Source: Planctomycetales bacterium
Lineage (GTDB): Bacteria > Planctomycetota > Planctomycetia > Pirellulales > Thermoguttaceae
NCBI GenBank assembly: GCA_007127495.1
Contig: SKZG01000142.1
Span: 1-12,095, forward strand
Reading direction: 5' to 3'
Length of the DNA stretch: 12,095 bases
Of the stretch, positions 1 to 6,232 are shown in pieces (positions within the stretch are counted from its first letter, which is position 1; every line of letters starts with the position of its first letter). The translations under genes and the position numbers were made by a program. The notes under the pieces were generated by a model that was not told where the DNA came from, ran no database searches, and saw only the letters and a program-made list of their open reading frames with translations.

Positions 1-394
1 CCCAGTACACACCGTTGATCTTTCCCTCTTTGTCTTCGGCGCCGCGGGTTGCCCGATCCATCTTGCGGCGCATTTCTCGTACAACGGCGGGATGATGGTA
101 CAGCCGTGGGAAATGCTCGCGAACAAGTCGGGCGGCGCGTTGCAGCGTTGCCTTTGCGGGCGCCTCCTGCGCCTGCGAAGCAAAGGCCGCGACCTCGTCA
201 TCATCCGAGAGGGCGACGATGATCCGGATTACATCTCGAGAAATACGTGAATCCAACTCTTCGAAACTCAACTCCTCGTTCGCGGCTGCTTGTTTCGCGG
301 CAGCGAGCCGTTGGCTGTCCCCGACGAGCGCCAACAACTTGTGAAGGTCGCTATCCATCGGCTCAATGCCGGTTATCGTTTCTTGGTCCAACAT
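1..394 (-). CDS. Hypothetical protein, third gene of an unknown operon (3' end outside window)
   Basis: An open frame runs from an ATG at 394 to the left edge without a stop, giving at least 131 residues. It begins MLDQETITG and continues as a highly charged, probably all-helical protein rich in Ala, Glu and Arg (for example EELDSRISRD, then EAPAKATLQRAARLVREHFPRLYHH). I do not recognise a family, and see no signal peptide or membrane segment. The start lies 4 nt after the stop of the 353-aa gene, and an AAGG sits 9 nt upstream of the ATG, so translation is probably coupled to that gene. Another ATG at 402 overlaps the upstream stop but its frame closes after 9 codons. The function is unknown; the position suggests it works with the two genes before it. 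Confidence 0.72.
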   Translation of the reverse strand, partial: MLDQETITGIEPMDSDLHKLLALVGDSQRLAAAKQAAANEELSFEELDSRISRDVIRIIVALSDDDEVAAFASQAQEAPAKATLQRAARLVREHFPRLYHHPAVVREMRRKMDRATRGAEDKEGKINGVYW

Positions 395-398
395 CCGT

Positions 399-1460
399 TC
401 ATACCTTGGTGTATCTGATGGTTTCGTGCGTTGGGTCGTTGCTCCGGCCGCCTGGACCGAATGCCTTTTCGCCGTATTCGCGTTGGGAAGCTAACTCGGA
501 TAGCAGCGGATGGTTCCGATAAACGCTCCACTCGGGCTTGAATGTGGATTCCTCGGAACACTCAATCCGGTCAAGCTCGTCCGTCGTGCCTTTGCCCAAA
601 TCGTAGATACCCAACCGATCCAACGCGACGGGACGGAGGAACCCCACCCGGAGATGGTGTATGATGCAATCTCGCTGGCGCCGCGGAAACTGCTGGACCA
701 CATCGTTCGGCCAACATGGATTGCCATTACAGTTCAACAGGACATCAGCCCACTTCTCAGGGTGCTTTGTGAGAAACCGCTCGATCCCTTGCCTGATCGC
801 CTCCATCATGCCGGCGGTGCGTACGTATTCGCCTAGGAACCATACATCAAGATTCCAACCGTCCACGAACTGCCTTTCGAGCAGGCAAGTGAAATGATCG
901 GTAATCTTTGACGCAGCGTGGCGATCGATGACAAGGAGCATGCGAAACGCGAAGGCGGCAATCTCCTCTCTTGTGTGCAGTGCTCTTATCCATGTTTCCC
1001 GGTCCACCTCGTCTGGATAGGCGATCGCCGCAGCGACTACCTGCTGCACTTGCCGTACGGTGGCATAGCTGGGCGTGGCCACCACGAGCGGCAACGCCGA
1101 GCGCACACCGTTGCGAAGCAAGGGATGGCTGGTCAACTCGGCCACGCGGAAGACTCGGGTGAACGGTTCCTGGAGCGATTGCCGCTTTTCGTCGTCCGGT
1201 TCGAGTTCCGGCGGTTCCAGGACCACCTGCACCGCGTAACGAGCCTGCGTCCACCCGCGCGCAACTGCCTTGCGCCACTCTCCCGCGATTGCCTTGTCCT
1301 GCAAGAGGGCAATGACGACGTCCTCCGGGAACTCTTCCACTTTGCCATGACCAAGCGGCACCGGGGTCGAGGCCAGAAGACGGTCGTGGACCTGTCCGGC
1401 CAATTCGTCGGGCGTAAAACGGCTTGCCCATTGTCGGGCATGCTCAGGAAGTATGGCCAT
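399..1460 (-). CDS. Hypothetical protein, 353 aa, second gene of an unknown operon
   Basis: The protein has 353 residues starting MAILPEHARQW. It is soluble-looking, probably mostly helical, with no signal peptide, membrane span or catalytic motif I can name. A central stretch (about residues 110-240) reads like successive amphipathic helices (VRQVQQVVAAAIAYPDEV, TREEIAAFAFRMLLVIDRH, MMEAIRQGIERFLTKH), which would suit a helical-repeat or adaptor fold; that is inference only. The ATG lies inside the end of the preceding gene (17-nt overlap), with a GAGG 7 nt upstream, and the next gene starts 4 nt after its stop. This tight packing indicates one mRNA and translational coupling. GC content is low in places: line 841-900 has 29 of 60 G+C, against 43 of 60 in line 8401-8460 inside mgtE. 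Confidence 0.75.
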   Translation of the reverse strand: MAILPEHARQWASRFTPDELAGQVHDRLLASTPVPLGHGKVEEFPEDVVIALLQDKAIAGEWRKAVARGWTQARYAVQVVLEPPELEPDDEKRQSLQEPFTRVFRVAELTSHPLLRNGVRSALPLVVATPSYATVRQVQQVVAAAIAYPDEVDRETWIRALHTREEIAAFAFRMLLVIDRHAASKITDHFTCLLERQFVDGWNLDVWFLGEYVRTAGMMEAIRQGIERFLTKHPEKWADVLLNCNGNPCWPNDVVQQFPRRQRDCIIHHLRVGFLRPVALDRLGIYDLGKGTTDELDRIECSEESTFKPEWSVYRNHPLLSELASQREYGEKAFGPGGRSNDPTHETIRYTKV

Positions 1461-2304
1461 CGATTTGCCTCAAAGCTATGACACTGATCTTCATCATGCG
1501 ATTGCGATGAACGGCTTCCGGGTAGCCGAGCGATCCTTCCCCGGCTTCCGGCGTCGGCCTTGTCATCCCCGTCGGCGCGTCGCAGTCTGTCTGGACGGCA
1601 AAACCCGGGCAGTTGATCCCGTCGAACGCGCGGGGAACGTGGAGCGTACGATTCAGGTCATTACGATTATACCTCAACATCAACACCCAAATATCGTGCT
1701 CGAAGTGCGGGAGACCGAGTCGGCGGAGAACGGGTCGCAATCGATCGTCCTGCCAAGGCACGTCGGCAGCGTCGGCAACCCATGCTATCCCGCCGGAGTG
1801 CCCCGTGGGATACTCCTGAGCTAAGTCGCTGCATAATGCCGCTCTCTGTTTAGGGCTGAGGTCGGCAGGCCACAGTTTCGCCGCGGATCCCCCCACGGCG
1901 GCCAAGGAGCTGCTTTGCAAGACTCCGGTTCGCTGGGCGATACCGGACGCGCGTTGCGGTGCCTCTTTGTCGAGATTCCGGCTCCAGTCGGCTACGGGAG
2001 TGAAGCGGATCAAGGTGCGCATTCGGTCTTCCGGGACAATCCGGCCCACGCAGTAGAACCGATCCGGGCCGTCTGGATTGCGATCGTTGCCCCAAACAAT
2101 CCTTATTGCAGCTTCCCAAGCCTGTGGAGCATTCTCCCAAGGGCTTGTCCTTGCCAAGCGGACAAAAAACTCCTCTTCCACCTCGAGGGGTGTGCAAGGA
2201 TCAGCCTCCACGTTGTGGAGGACCTGCCGCTCTGCGCCGTCGGACTCTTGCGAATTGGACTGCATCTTCAAGCGCCACTGGTGGCAAGAATCCGGAATGT
2301 GCAT
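1444..2304 (-). CDS. Hypothetical protein, 286 aa, first gene of an unknown operon
   Basis: The frame is open from 2508, but I place the start at the ATG at 2304 (MHIPDSCHQW). It has a strong GGGAGGA site 7-8 nt upstream and a sigma-70-like promoter whose start point would be near 2320, so longer versions would begin before the transcript does. The protein is 286 aa, with no signal peptide or membrane span. The C-terminal half looks best structured: LSPKQRAALCSDLAQEYPTG (149-168), then GLPHFEHDIWVLMLRYNRND (197-216), then TLHVPRAFDGINCPGF (220-235), with His200, His203, Asp204, Cys232 and Cys241 as conspicuous polar residues. I do not recognise the family, and an enzymatic role for those residues is only a guess. 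It is the promoter-proximal gene of the three-gene unit. Confidence 0.72.
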   Translation of the reverse strand: MHIPDSCHQWRLKMQSNSQESDGAERQVLHNVEADPCTPLEVEEEFFVRLARTSPWENAPQAWEAAIRIVWGNDRNPDGPDRFYCVGRIVPEDRMRTLIRFTPVADWSRNLDKEAPQRASGIAQRTGVLQSSSLAAVGGSAAKLWPADLSPKQRAALCSDLAQEYPTGHSGGIAWVADAADVPWQDDRLRPVLRRLGLPHFEHDIWVLMLRYNRNDLNRTLHVPRAFDGINCPGFAVQTDCDAPTGMTRPTPEAGEGSLGYPEAVHRNRMMKISVIALRQIDGHTS

Positions 2305-2326
2305 GGCCAAGTCCTCCCTACTCTTT

Positions 2327-2355
2327 ATTGTCTCAGCCGCGGCCACGGGATGCAA
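2327..2355 (-). promoter_or_regulatory. Sigma-70-like promoter of the unknown operon
   Basis: Read on the minus strand, TTGCAT (2350-2355) and GACAAT (2327-2332) are separated by exactly 17 nt. They match the consensus hexamers at 3 and 4 of 6 positions. The predicted start point is near 2320, followed by the Shine-Dalgarno at about 2310-2318 and the ATG at 2304. The element supports the short start for the 286-aa gene and separates the operon from the glycosyltransferase gene upstream. Confidence 0.45.
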
Positions 2356-2455
2356 GCCCCCAGGAGGCTCCGATGCCTCGGCACGGCGCCCCTTCGCTGT
2401 CGCTTGCCGACGCCGAAGGCACCGAGACCGGTCCCAGTGTTCCGTAAAGCCGCGT

Positions 2456-3619
2456 TCACGCTGCCGCGGCAACGGCCTTGCCCTCTGCCGGCTCCTGAGC
2501 CGGCACAACGGGCTGGCTCAGGGCTTTTTCGTAGGCCTCGCACGTAATGTGCGCGGCGGTTTCCCAGGTGAGGTAATGCCGCACGTGCTCCGCCAGCAGC
2601 GGACTGCGCCCCTGTTCGACGGCCGCGCACACGGCGCGGCGAATCCCGCCGATATCGTTCGGGCGCACATAGTGTGCCAGGCTGCCGAAGTACTCATCGG
2701 CGCAGCCGCCTTCAGGCAGCACCAGCGGCGTGCCCGACATCGCGGCCTCGAGCGCCGCCAGTCCGGGCGTTTCGTACCAACTACACAGGGCAAGGCATGC
2801 GCTGGCGCAATAGGCGCTGGCCAGGAGTGGGTCGTTGTGACTGAGCCGTGGTACGAAGATGGCGTCCTTGCCGCCTGCCTGGCGGCAGGCCTCGAAATAG
2901 GCTTCGCATCCCGGCGCCACGTCGCCGAGAAGGACCACCGGGGTGCCGGTGCCCTGCATGGCGCGCAGCAGGGCAAGCTGATTCTTTCTCGGCTCGATCC
3001 GTCCTGCGCAAAGTACGAAGTTGCGCACGCCGACCACGTCGATAAAGGGTTGCGGGTCGGCGTCGGAGAAGCGACTCGCGGCCCCCTTCGGCGCGATGTG
3101 GACGCGTTCGTTGGGCACGCCGAAGCCGCGCGTGAGTTGCTTCGCCTCAGCGTGCGAATTGGGAATCAATACATCCACGGAATGGTAAAGGCGACGACGC
3201 CAGCAAGGCATCCAGGGGCACACTGCCCGAGTTGCCTGACGCAGCCCCGATACCAGACGCATGGGCCAACTCGCATGCCGGCCGTTGGCAGGGCCAAGCC
3301 AGGCATCGGTCGACAGCACCACGGCAACCCCCTGGCGACGGGCCGCCTGAATCAGGGTCTGATGTTCCGGAAGGCTGCCAAACAGGTGCAAACAGTGGCA
3401 TTCCGCCAGCGGGTCCTGCCAGGGACGCCAAAGCTGCGCCTCGACCCGCAACGCCCGCAGCGAGGAAACCAGCGACTGCATTTGCACCTCGCTTCCGCCG
3501 GGCGATTCGAGTGCGGTGAGTTTGCCGGCAAGGAAAATGCGAGGCCGGTCGACGCGCCGGATCGGCGTCGCGGTTTTGGAAACGCGAAGGGATTCTGTGT
3601 CGAGGGTTTGGGTTTGCAT
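2456..3619 (-). CDS. GT4-family glycosyltransferase (GT-B fold)
   Basis: This is probably a cytoplasmic retaining glycosyltransferase that moves a sugar from an activated donor onto a polysaccharide or lipid-linked acceptor. Visible features, numbered from a GTG at 3631 (391 aa): a GGSE glycine-rich loop near the N-terminus (45-48), an acceptor-side Rossmann half to about 190, the GT4 hinge motif AGRIEPRKNQ (209-218), and the donor-binding EX7E motif with Glu287 and Glu295 inside ETPGLAALEAAMSGTPLVLPEGG. The ATG at 3619 has a GGAG 11 nt upstream and is preferred, although the GTG at 3631 is possible. It follows the deacetylase gene by 19-31 nt on the same strand, so both probably serve one surface-glycan pathway. 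The Ala-rich tail after about residue 372 lies outside the fold. The sugar specificity cannot be read from the sequence. Confidence 0.88.
   Translation of the reverse strand: MQTQTLDTESLRVSKTATPIRRVDRPRIFLAGKLTALESPGGSEVQMQSLVSSLRALRVEAQLWRPWQDPLAECHCLHLFGSLPEHQTLIQAARRQGVAVVLSTDAWLGPANGRHASWPMRLVSGLRQATRAVCPWMPCWRRRLYHSVDVLIPNSHAEAKQLTRGFGVPNERVHIAPKGAASRFSDADPQPFIDVVGVRNFVLCAGRIEPRKNQLALLRAMQGTGTPVVLLGDVAPGCEAYFEACRQAGGKDAIFVPRLSHNDPLLASAYCASACLALCSWYETPGLAALEAAMSGTPLVLPEGGCADEYFGSLAHYVRPNDIGGIRRAVCAAVEQGRSPLLAEHVRHYLTWETAAHITCEAYEKALSQPVVPAQEPAEGKAVAAAA
2487..2504. repeat. Perfect 7-bp palindrome inside the glycosyltransferase 3' end
   Basis: GCCGGCT (2487-2493) and AGCCGGC (2498-2504) form a perfect stem with a 4-nt loop, within the last 16 codons of the glycosyltransferase gene. 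No T-run follows on either strand, so it is not a standard intrinsic terminator. It may stabilise the mRNA 3' end, or simply reflect alternating Pro/Ala/Glu codons. Confidence 0.3.
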
Positions 3620-3650
3620 CGAATAGGGCACTCCGTGATGTGGGGCTCGC

Positions 3651-5096
3651 CTAGCCGCCGAACCAGCGCAGGGTGCGCGCGGCCCAACGGTGCCAGTTGT
3701 GCGATTGGGTGTCGTCGTCCGGCATCTGCCGTTCCCTGTCGAGAAGCCGTCGCATGTGGTGCCGCAATCCGTGCGACGCCTCGACGCGCACCGGCTGGGC
3801 GGTCGGTCGGAACGAGCGGTTTTCGTAGGCGACGGCTCCGGGAGAAAACCGCGTTGTGCCGCCCGTCAAAGGAAGCCGTGCCACGCGCGGGCCGCGCCAA
3901 TACTCGACGGCTACGGGCCACCGGCGAGGCAGGTCCTTTGCGGAAATCGTGTACTGTTCCGCATCGCCTTCCACGCGGAGTTCGATCTTTGCCCGGGCAC
4001 GCCACCAGGCGGCAAAGCCGGTGTGCGTGGTGGGCCACACCGCGGCGAAACTGTCGGCCGTATCGAAGACGGCGCGAATCACCTGGGGGTAATGGCCCAG
4101 ACGGCCCGTCAAATGCCCGTAAAAGAAAACCGGCTCACCCGCATGATACTTCGCCCGCGCAACCTGCCGGAAATAGTCGACCGCAGCGCGAACTGCCTGC
4201 TGAGCAGCCACGGCCCGGCGCACGCCGGCGCCACGAACATTGGCAAGGAACAACCCCAGACTGACCGGGTGAACCGGTATTTGGAGCACGGAACTCCGGT
4301 TGGGCCAGAATGGCCAATCGTCGTACGCAAGCCCGATCTCGCTGCTGTGGCCGACCGCCAATTGCTCCAGGGCAGCGGCCAAGGTTCGCGTATACTGCCC
4401 ACCGGGCGCGCTGAACCCCGACGGAGCCAGTCCGTTATGGCGGAGTACGTCGATACCCCGCTTCACGTTTTCGTAGTTCTCGCTTTCGTTACGGCCGACG
4501 CAATGGCGATACCCGTGCGAACCGACATCGAGCCCCTCGAACTGCCGCAGGGCCTCAGGGGCCGACTCGTAGGCCTCGCCGGCCACGTAATGGCTCGTCG
4601 CGCCGGCATGGTCCCGGATCGTCGCCATCGTGTTTTGGAAATCGCCGGCGTCGTAACGGTCGTAATCGATCCGGAAGTTCACGCTACTCCGATACGGAAA
4701 CGGGTAGGGAGCCAGCGTCATCCACACACCCCCGGCCTGTTCGATCCGTTCGCGCAGCCGGCTGACGATCCGGCGCCGCACCTGCCGGCGGTCCGTTCCG
4801 GCGATCTGTTCGGTCAGCACCAGGCCCGTGACTTCCCAGCGGCACCGTGTGGAACGCTCATCGAGCATCGCGTCGAAGGGGTCGTCCTCGCAGCCGCGAC
4901 GGATGGGAGCGACATCGATTGGCACTTGCCAGGCGGCTGGGGGCCGGCTGAGCCGCTGCCGGCCGTCGAAAAGCACAAACCGCCCCACTGGGTGCTCGCC
5001 GCGAGTACAGACCGGCACCCCCTCCTGCTCCAGGGCCATGGCCAAGCCACGCGGAACCCGATCCAATTCGAGCGGTAGTACGGGGAATGGGTTCAT
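3651..5096 (-). CDS. Polysaccharide deacetylase-like protein (NodB homology fold)
   Basis: This is a probable carbohydrate-esterase-4-type deacetylase. Such enzymes use a metal held by Asp and two His to remove N- or O-acetyl groups from glycans. Numbered from the ATG at 5096 (481 aa), the motifs are: motif 1 as FRIDYD (141-146; Asp144, Asp146) in place of the usual TFDDG; motif 2 as SHGYRH (His194, His198), a good HxxxH metal site; motif 3 region FSAPGG (228-233), where the usual Arg is Ser; and FYGHL with His328 as a candidate catalytic base. Residues from about 370 look like an added beta-rich domain ending in a basic tail. The frame is open to an ATG at 5204 (517 aa), but a promoter candidate overlaps that ATG and the extra 36 residues look unstructured. 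Neither start has a good Shine-Dalgarno. It is the first gene of a pair with the GT4 enzyme. The family is fairly sure; the substrate is unknown. Confidence 0.8.
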   Translation of the reverse strand: MNPFPVLPLELDRVPRGLAMALEQEGVPVCTRGEHPVGRFVLFDGRQRLSRPPAAWQVPIDVAPIRRGCEDDPFDAMLDERSTRCRWEVTGLVLTEQIAGTDRRQVRRRIVSRLRERIEQAGGVWMTLAPYPFPYRSSVNFRIDYDRYDAGDFQNTMATIRDHAGATSHYVAGEAYESAPEALRQFEGLDVGSHGYRHCVGRNESENYENVKRGIDVLRHNGLAPSGFSAPGGQYTRTLAAALEQLAVGHSSEIGLAYDDWPFWPNRSSVLQIPVHPVSLGLFLANVRGAGVRRAVAAQQAVRAAVDYFRQVARAKYHAGEPVFFYGHLTGRLGHYPQVIRAVFDTADSFAAVWPTTHTGFAAWWRARAKIELRVEGDAEQYTISAKDLPRRWPVAVEYWRGPRVARLPLTGGTTRFSPGAVAYENRSFRPTAQPVRVEASHGLRHHMRRLLDRERQMPDDDTQSHNWHRWAARTLRWFGG

Positions 5097-5204
5097 GGGA
5101 GCAGCACAGGCATCCTGCCGGGTGGGCCTAAGGGAAGGCCCGTAGTCCCGATACCGGGCACAGACCGCATCCGTACGGTCGGCCGCTGGCATCATTGGCG
5201 ACAT

Positions 5205-5234
5205 ACCATAAGGTCAGAGGGCACTCCGGGTCAA
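5205..5234 (-). promoter_or_regulatory. Candidate promoter of the deacetylase/glycosyltransferase pair
   Basis: On the minus strand TTGACC (5229-5234, 5 of 6 matches) is followed after 18 nt by TATGGT (5205-5210, 4 of 6). Transcription would begin near 5197. That lies downstream of the ATG at 5204 and favours the ATG at 5096 as the deacetylase start. The -10 match is modest. Confidence 0.3.
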
Positions 5235-5243
5235 TACGACAAT

Positions 5244-5268
5244 AAGCCACCCCTCCTGCGAGTGGCTT
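5244..5268. repeat. Inverted repeat in the divergent intergenic region
   Basis: AAGCCAC (5244-5250) and GTGGCTT (5262-5268) form perfect 7-bp arms around an 11-nt centre. It lies 9 nt upstream of the minus-strand -35 hexamer, in the region shared by the polysaccharide pair and the XRE regulator. It could be a regulator binding site or an RNA hairpin. The remainder of 5205-5341 holds no gene I can support. Confidence 0.3.
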
Positions 5269-5341
5269 TGCAGGCGTTCTCGATCTCCGCTGGACCTCGA
5301 AGCGAAACGGCCATGAGGAACAGCCCTGTGGGGCCGCCCCC

Positions 5342-5370
5342 TTGACACAGCACCGGCGTTGATCTATACA
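5342..5370 (+). promoter_or_regulatory. Near-consensus sigma-70 promoter of the XRE regulator gene
   Basis: A perfect TTGACA (5342-5347) and TATACA (5365-5370, 5 of 6) are separated by 17 nt. The start point would be near 5377, leaving a leader of about 34 nt before the GTG at 5411. This is the strongest promoter in the window by sequence. A GGGG/CCCC-type palindrome (5330-5340) lies directly upstream of the -35. Confidence 0.65.
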
Positions 5371-5410
5371 GAAGTACATTAGGCTGAGTGTGGTTTGGCG
5401 GGAGCGTTGT

Positions 5411-5908
5411 GTGGAAGACTATGCCGGGATCAATTTGAAGCGGTTGATGGCGGCCAAGGGGGTTTCCGTTGGCGAGCTTGCCCAGCGCGCCGGTCTCGAC
5501 GAACGCACCGTGCGCGCCGTGTGCAGCGGTCGGCAGCGACCGCGGGGCAGAACACTCCACCGCTTGGCCCTCGGTTTGGAGACGCCCGTCGACCAGTTCT
5601 TTATCGACCCCGTCCAATTGGCCTACCGCCATTTCGACCAGGAATCGAACCCCATGGTGGAGCAGGTCGTTGAGGAGTGCCCGGACCTGTTCCGCCACTG
5701 GACCGAGGCCGACTTCGAGGAGCTGAACAGTCGAGTGGGCGCCGGAGGGGGACTGACTCGGGGCGGCGCGATCGAAGCGGCCGGACACATCAACCGCAAA
5801 CGCATTTTACACGAAAAGCTCGATCTGTTGCTCGAAACGACCCACTCGCAAATGGTGGGAGAAATGATCGAGCTTATGTACGACCGCATCACCGATCGAG
5901 CCCGATGA
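5411..5908 (+). CDS. XRE/Cro-type helix-turn-helix regulator
   Basis: A 165-aa predicted DNA-binding protein. The N-terminal domain (about 8-60, from INLKRLMAAKG through LHRLALGLETPVDQFF) has the classic XRE layout: helix 2 SVGELAQRAGL, turn, recognition helix DERTVRAVCSGR, then a helix ending in the typical 'DQFF' that closes many Cro/C1 domains. Residues 65-165 form a helical C-terminal region with acidic segments and no motif I know; it may serve in dimerisation or ligand sensing. I chose the GTG at 5411 because GGGAG lies 6 nt upstream; the GTG at 5390 would add 7 residues without a ribosome-binding site. The gene is divergent from the polysaccharide pair and could regulate it or itself, but only the arrangement suggests this. 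Targets are unknown. Confidence 0.83.
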   Translation: MEDYAGINLKRLMAAKGVSVGELAQRAGLDERTVRAVCSGRQRPRGRTLHRLALGLETPVDQFFIDPVQLAYRHFDQESNPMVEQVVEECPDLFRHWTEADFEELNSRVGAGGGLTRGGAIEAAGHINRKRILHEKLDLLLETTHSQMVGEMIELMYDRITDRAR

Positions 5909-5952
5909 CAGCCCTCGTGAACCCCGGCGAAAATAATCCGCGCGGAGGGGGC

Positions 5953-5981
5953 TTGCGTTTTGCGACGCCTTCAACTACAAA
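5953..5981 (+). promoter_or_regulatory. Promoter candidate for tRNA-Leu
   Basis: TTGCGT (5953-5958) and TACAAA (5976-5981, 4 of 6) are spaced by 17 nt, with a start point near 5988 and about 10 nt before the mature tRNA 5' end. The spacing and position fit a dedicated tRNA promoter, although neither hexamer is strong. Confidence 0.42.
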
Positions 5982-5997
5982 GGAAGGTATCACTCAA

Positions 5998-6082
5998 GCC
6001 GAAGTGGCGGAATTGGCAGACGCGCTAGGTTCAGGACCTAGTGCCCTTTACGGGCGTGGAGGTTCAAGTCCTCTCTTCGGCA
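5998..6082 (+). tRNA. tRNA-Leu (anticodon CAG)
   Basis: A complete class II tRNA of 85 nt. The acceptor arms GCCGAAG (5998-6004) and CTTCGGC (6075-6081) pair perfectly, with discriminator A at 6082. The anticodon stem CTAGG/CCTAG encloses the loop TTCAGGA, placing CAG at 6032-6034, which reads CUG leucine codons. A long variable arm (GCCC...GGGC) identifies a Leu/Ser/Tyr-type tRNA, and the T arm carries GGTTCAAGTCC. The 3' CCA is not encoded, since the next bases are CTG. There is no integrase gene or duplicated tRNA end nearby, so it shows no sign of use as an attachment site here. Confidence 0.96.
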
Positions 6083-6186
6083 CTGTTTGCCTACCAGAAC
6101 GGGCATCGATCGCTGAACGAGGGGGCCTATGCCCCCGCGTGGGCGGGAGACAAAAAGCCGGCCTCTGAATCGGTTCCCGGAACTTA

Positions 6187-6211
6187 CGCCCCGCAGGGCG
6201 CGAGTCTTTTT
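6187..6211 (+). terminator. Weak intrinsic-terminator candidate after tRNA-Leu
   Basis: CGCCC (6187-6191) and GGGCG (6196-6200) form a short stem, followed 6 nt later by five T (6207-6211). It lies between the tRNA and the DUF6807 gene. A second perfect hairpin, GGGGGC/GCCCCC (6121-6136, 4-nt loop), precedes it but lacks a T-run. No convincing promoter is visible for the next gene, so some read-through from the tRNA promoter is possible. Confidence 0.3.
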
Positions 6212-6232
6212 CACCCCCACGAGGAGCCCGAC

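Noticed and set aside
2305..2508. N-terminal extension of the 286-aa protein up to 2508.
   Set aside because: It would overlap the glycosyltransferase 3' end and start upstream of the promoter at 2327-2355, and its Arg-rich sequence looks non-coding.
2078..4264. A 728-codon open frame on the plus strand antisense to the glycosyltransferase and deacetylase genes.
   Set aside because: It is rich in Arg, Pro, Ala and Gly, has no recognisable motif, crosses two genes with clear family motifs plus their intergenic gap, and lacks a ribosome-binding site. Long antisense frames are expected opposite genes with GC-rich third positions.
3690..5078. A 462-codon plus-strand open frame opposite the deacetylase gene.
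   Set aside because: Low-complexity Arg/Pro/His composition and no motif, while the minus strand has NodB motifs.
5998..6082. tRNA-Leu as the attachment site of an integrated element.
   Set aside because: I see no integrase gene and no repeated copy of the tRNA 3' end within the window.
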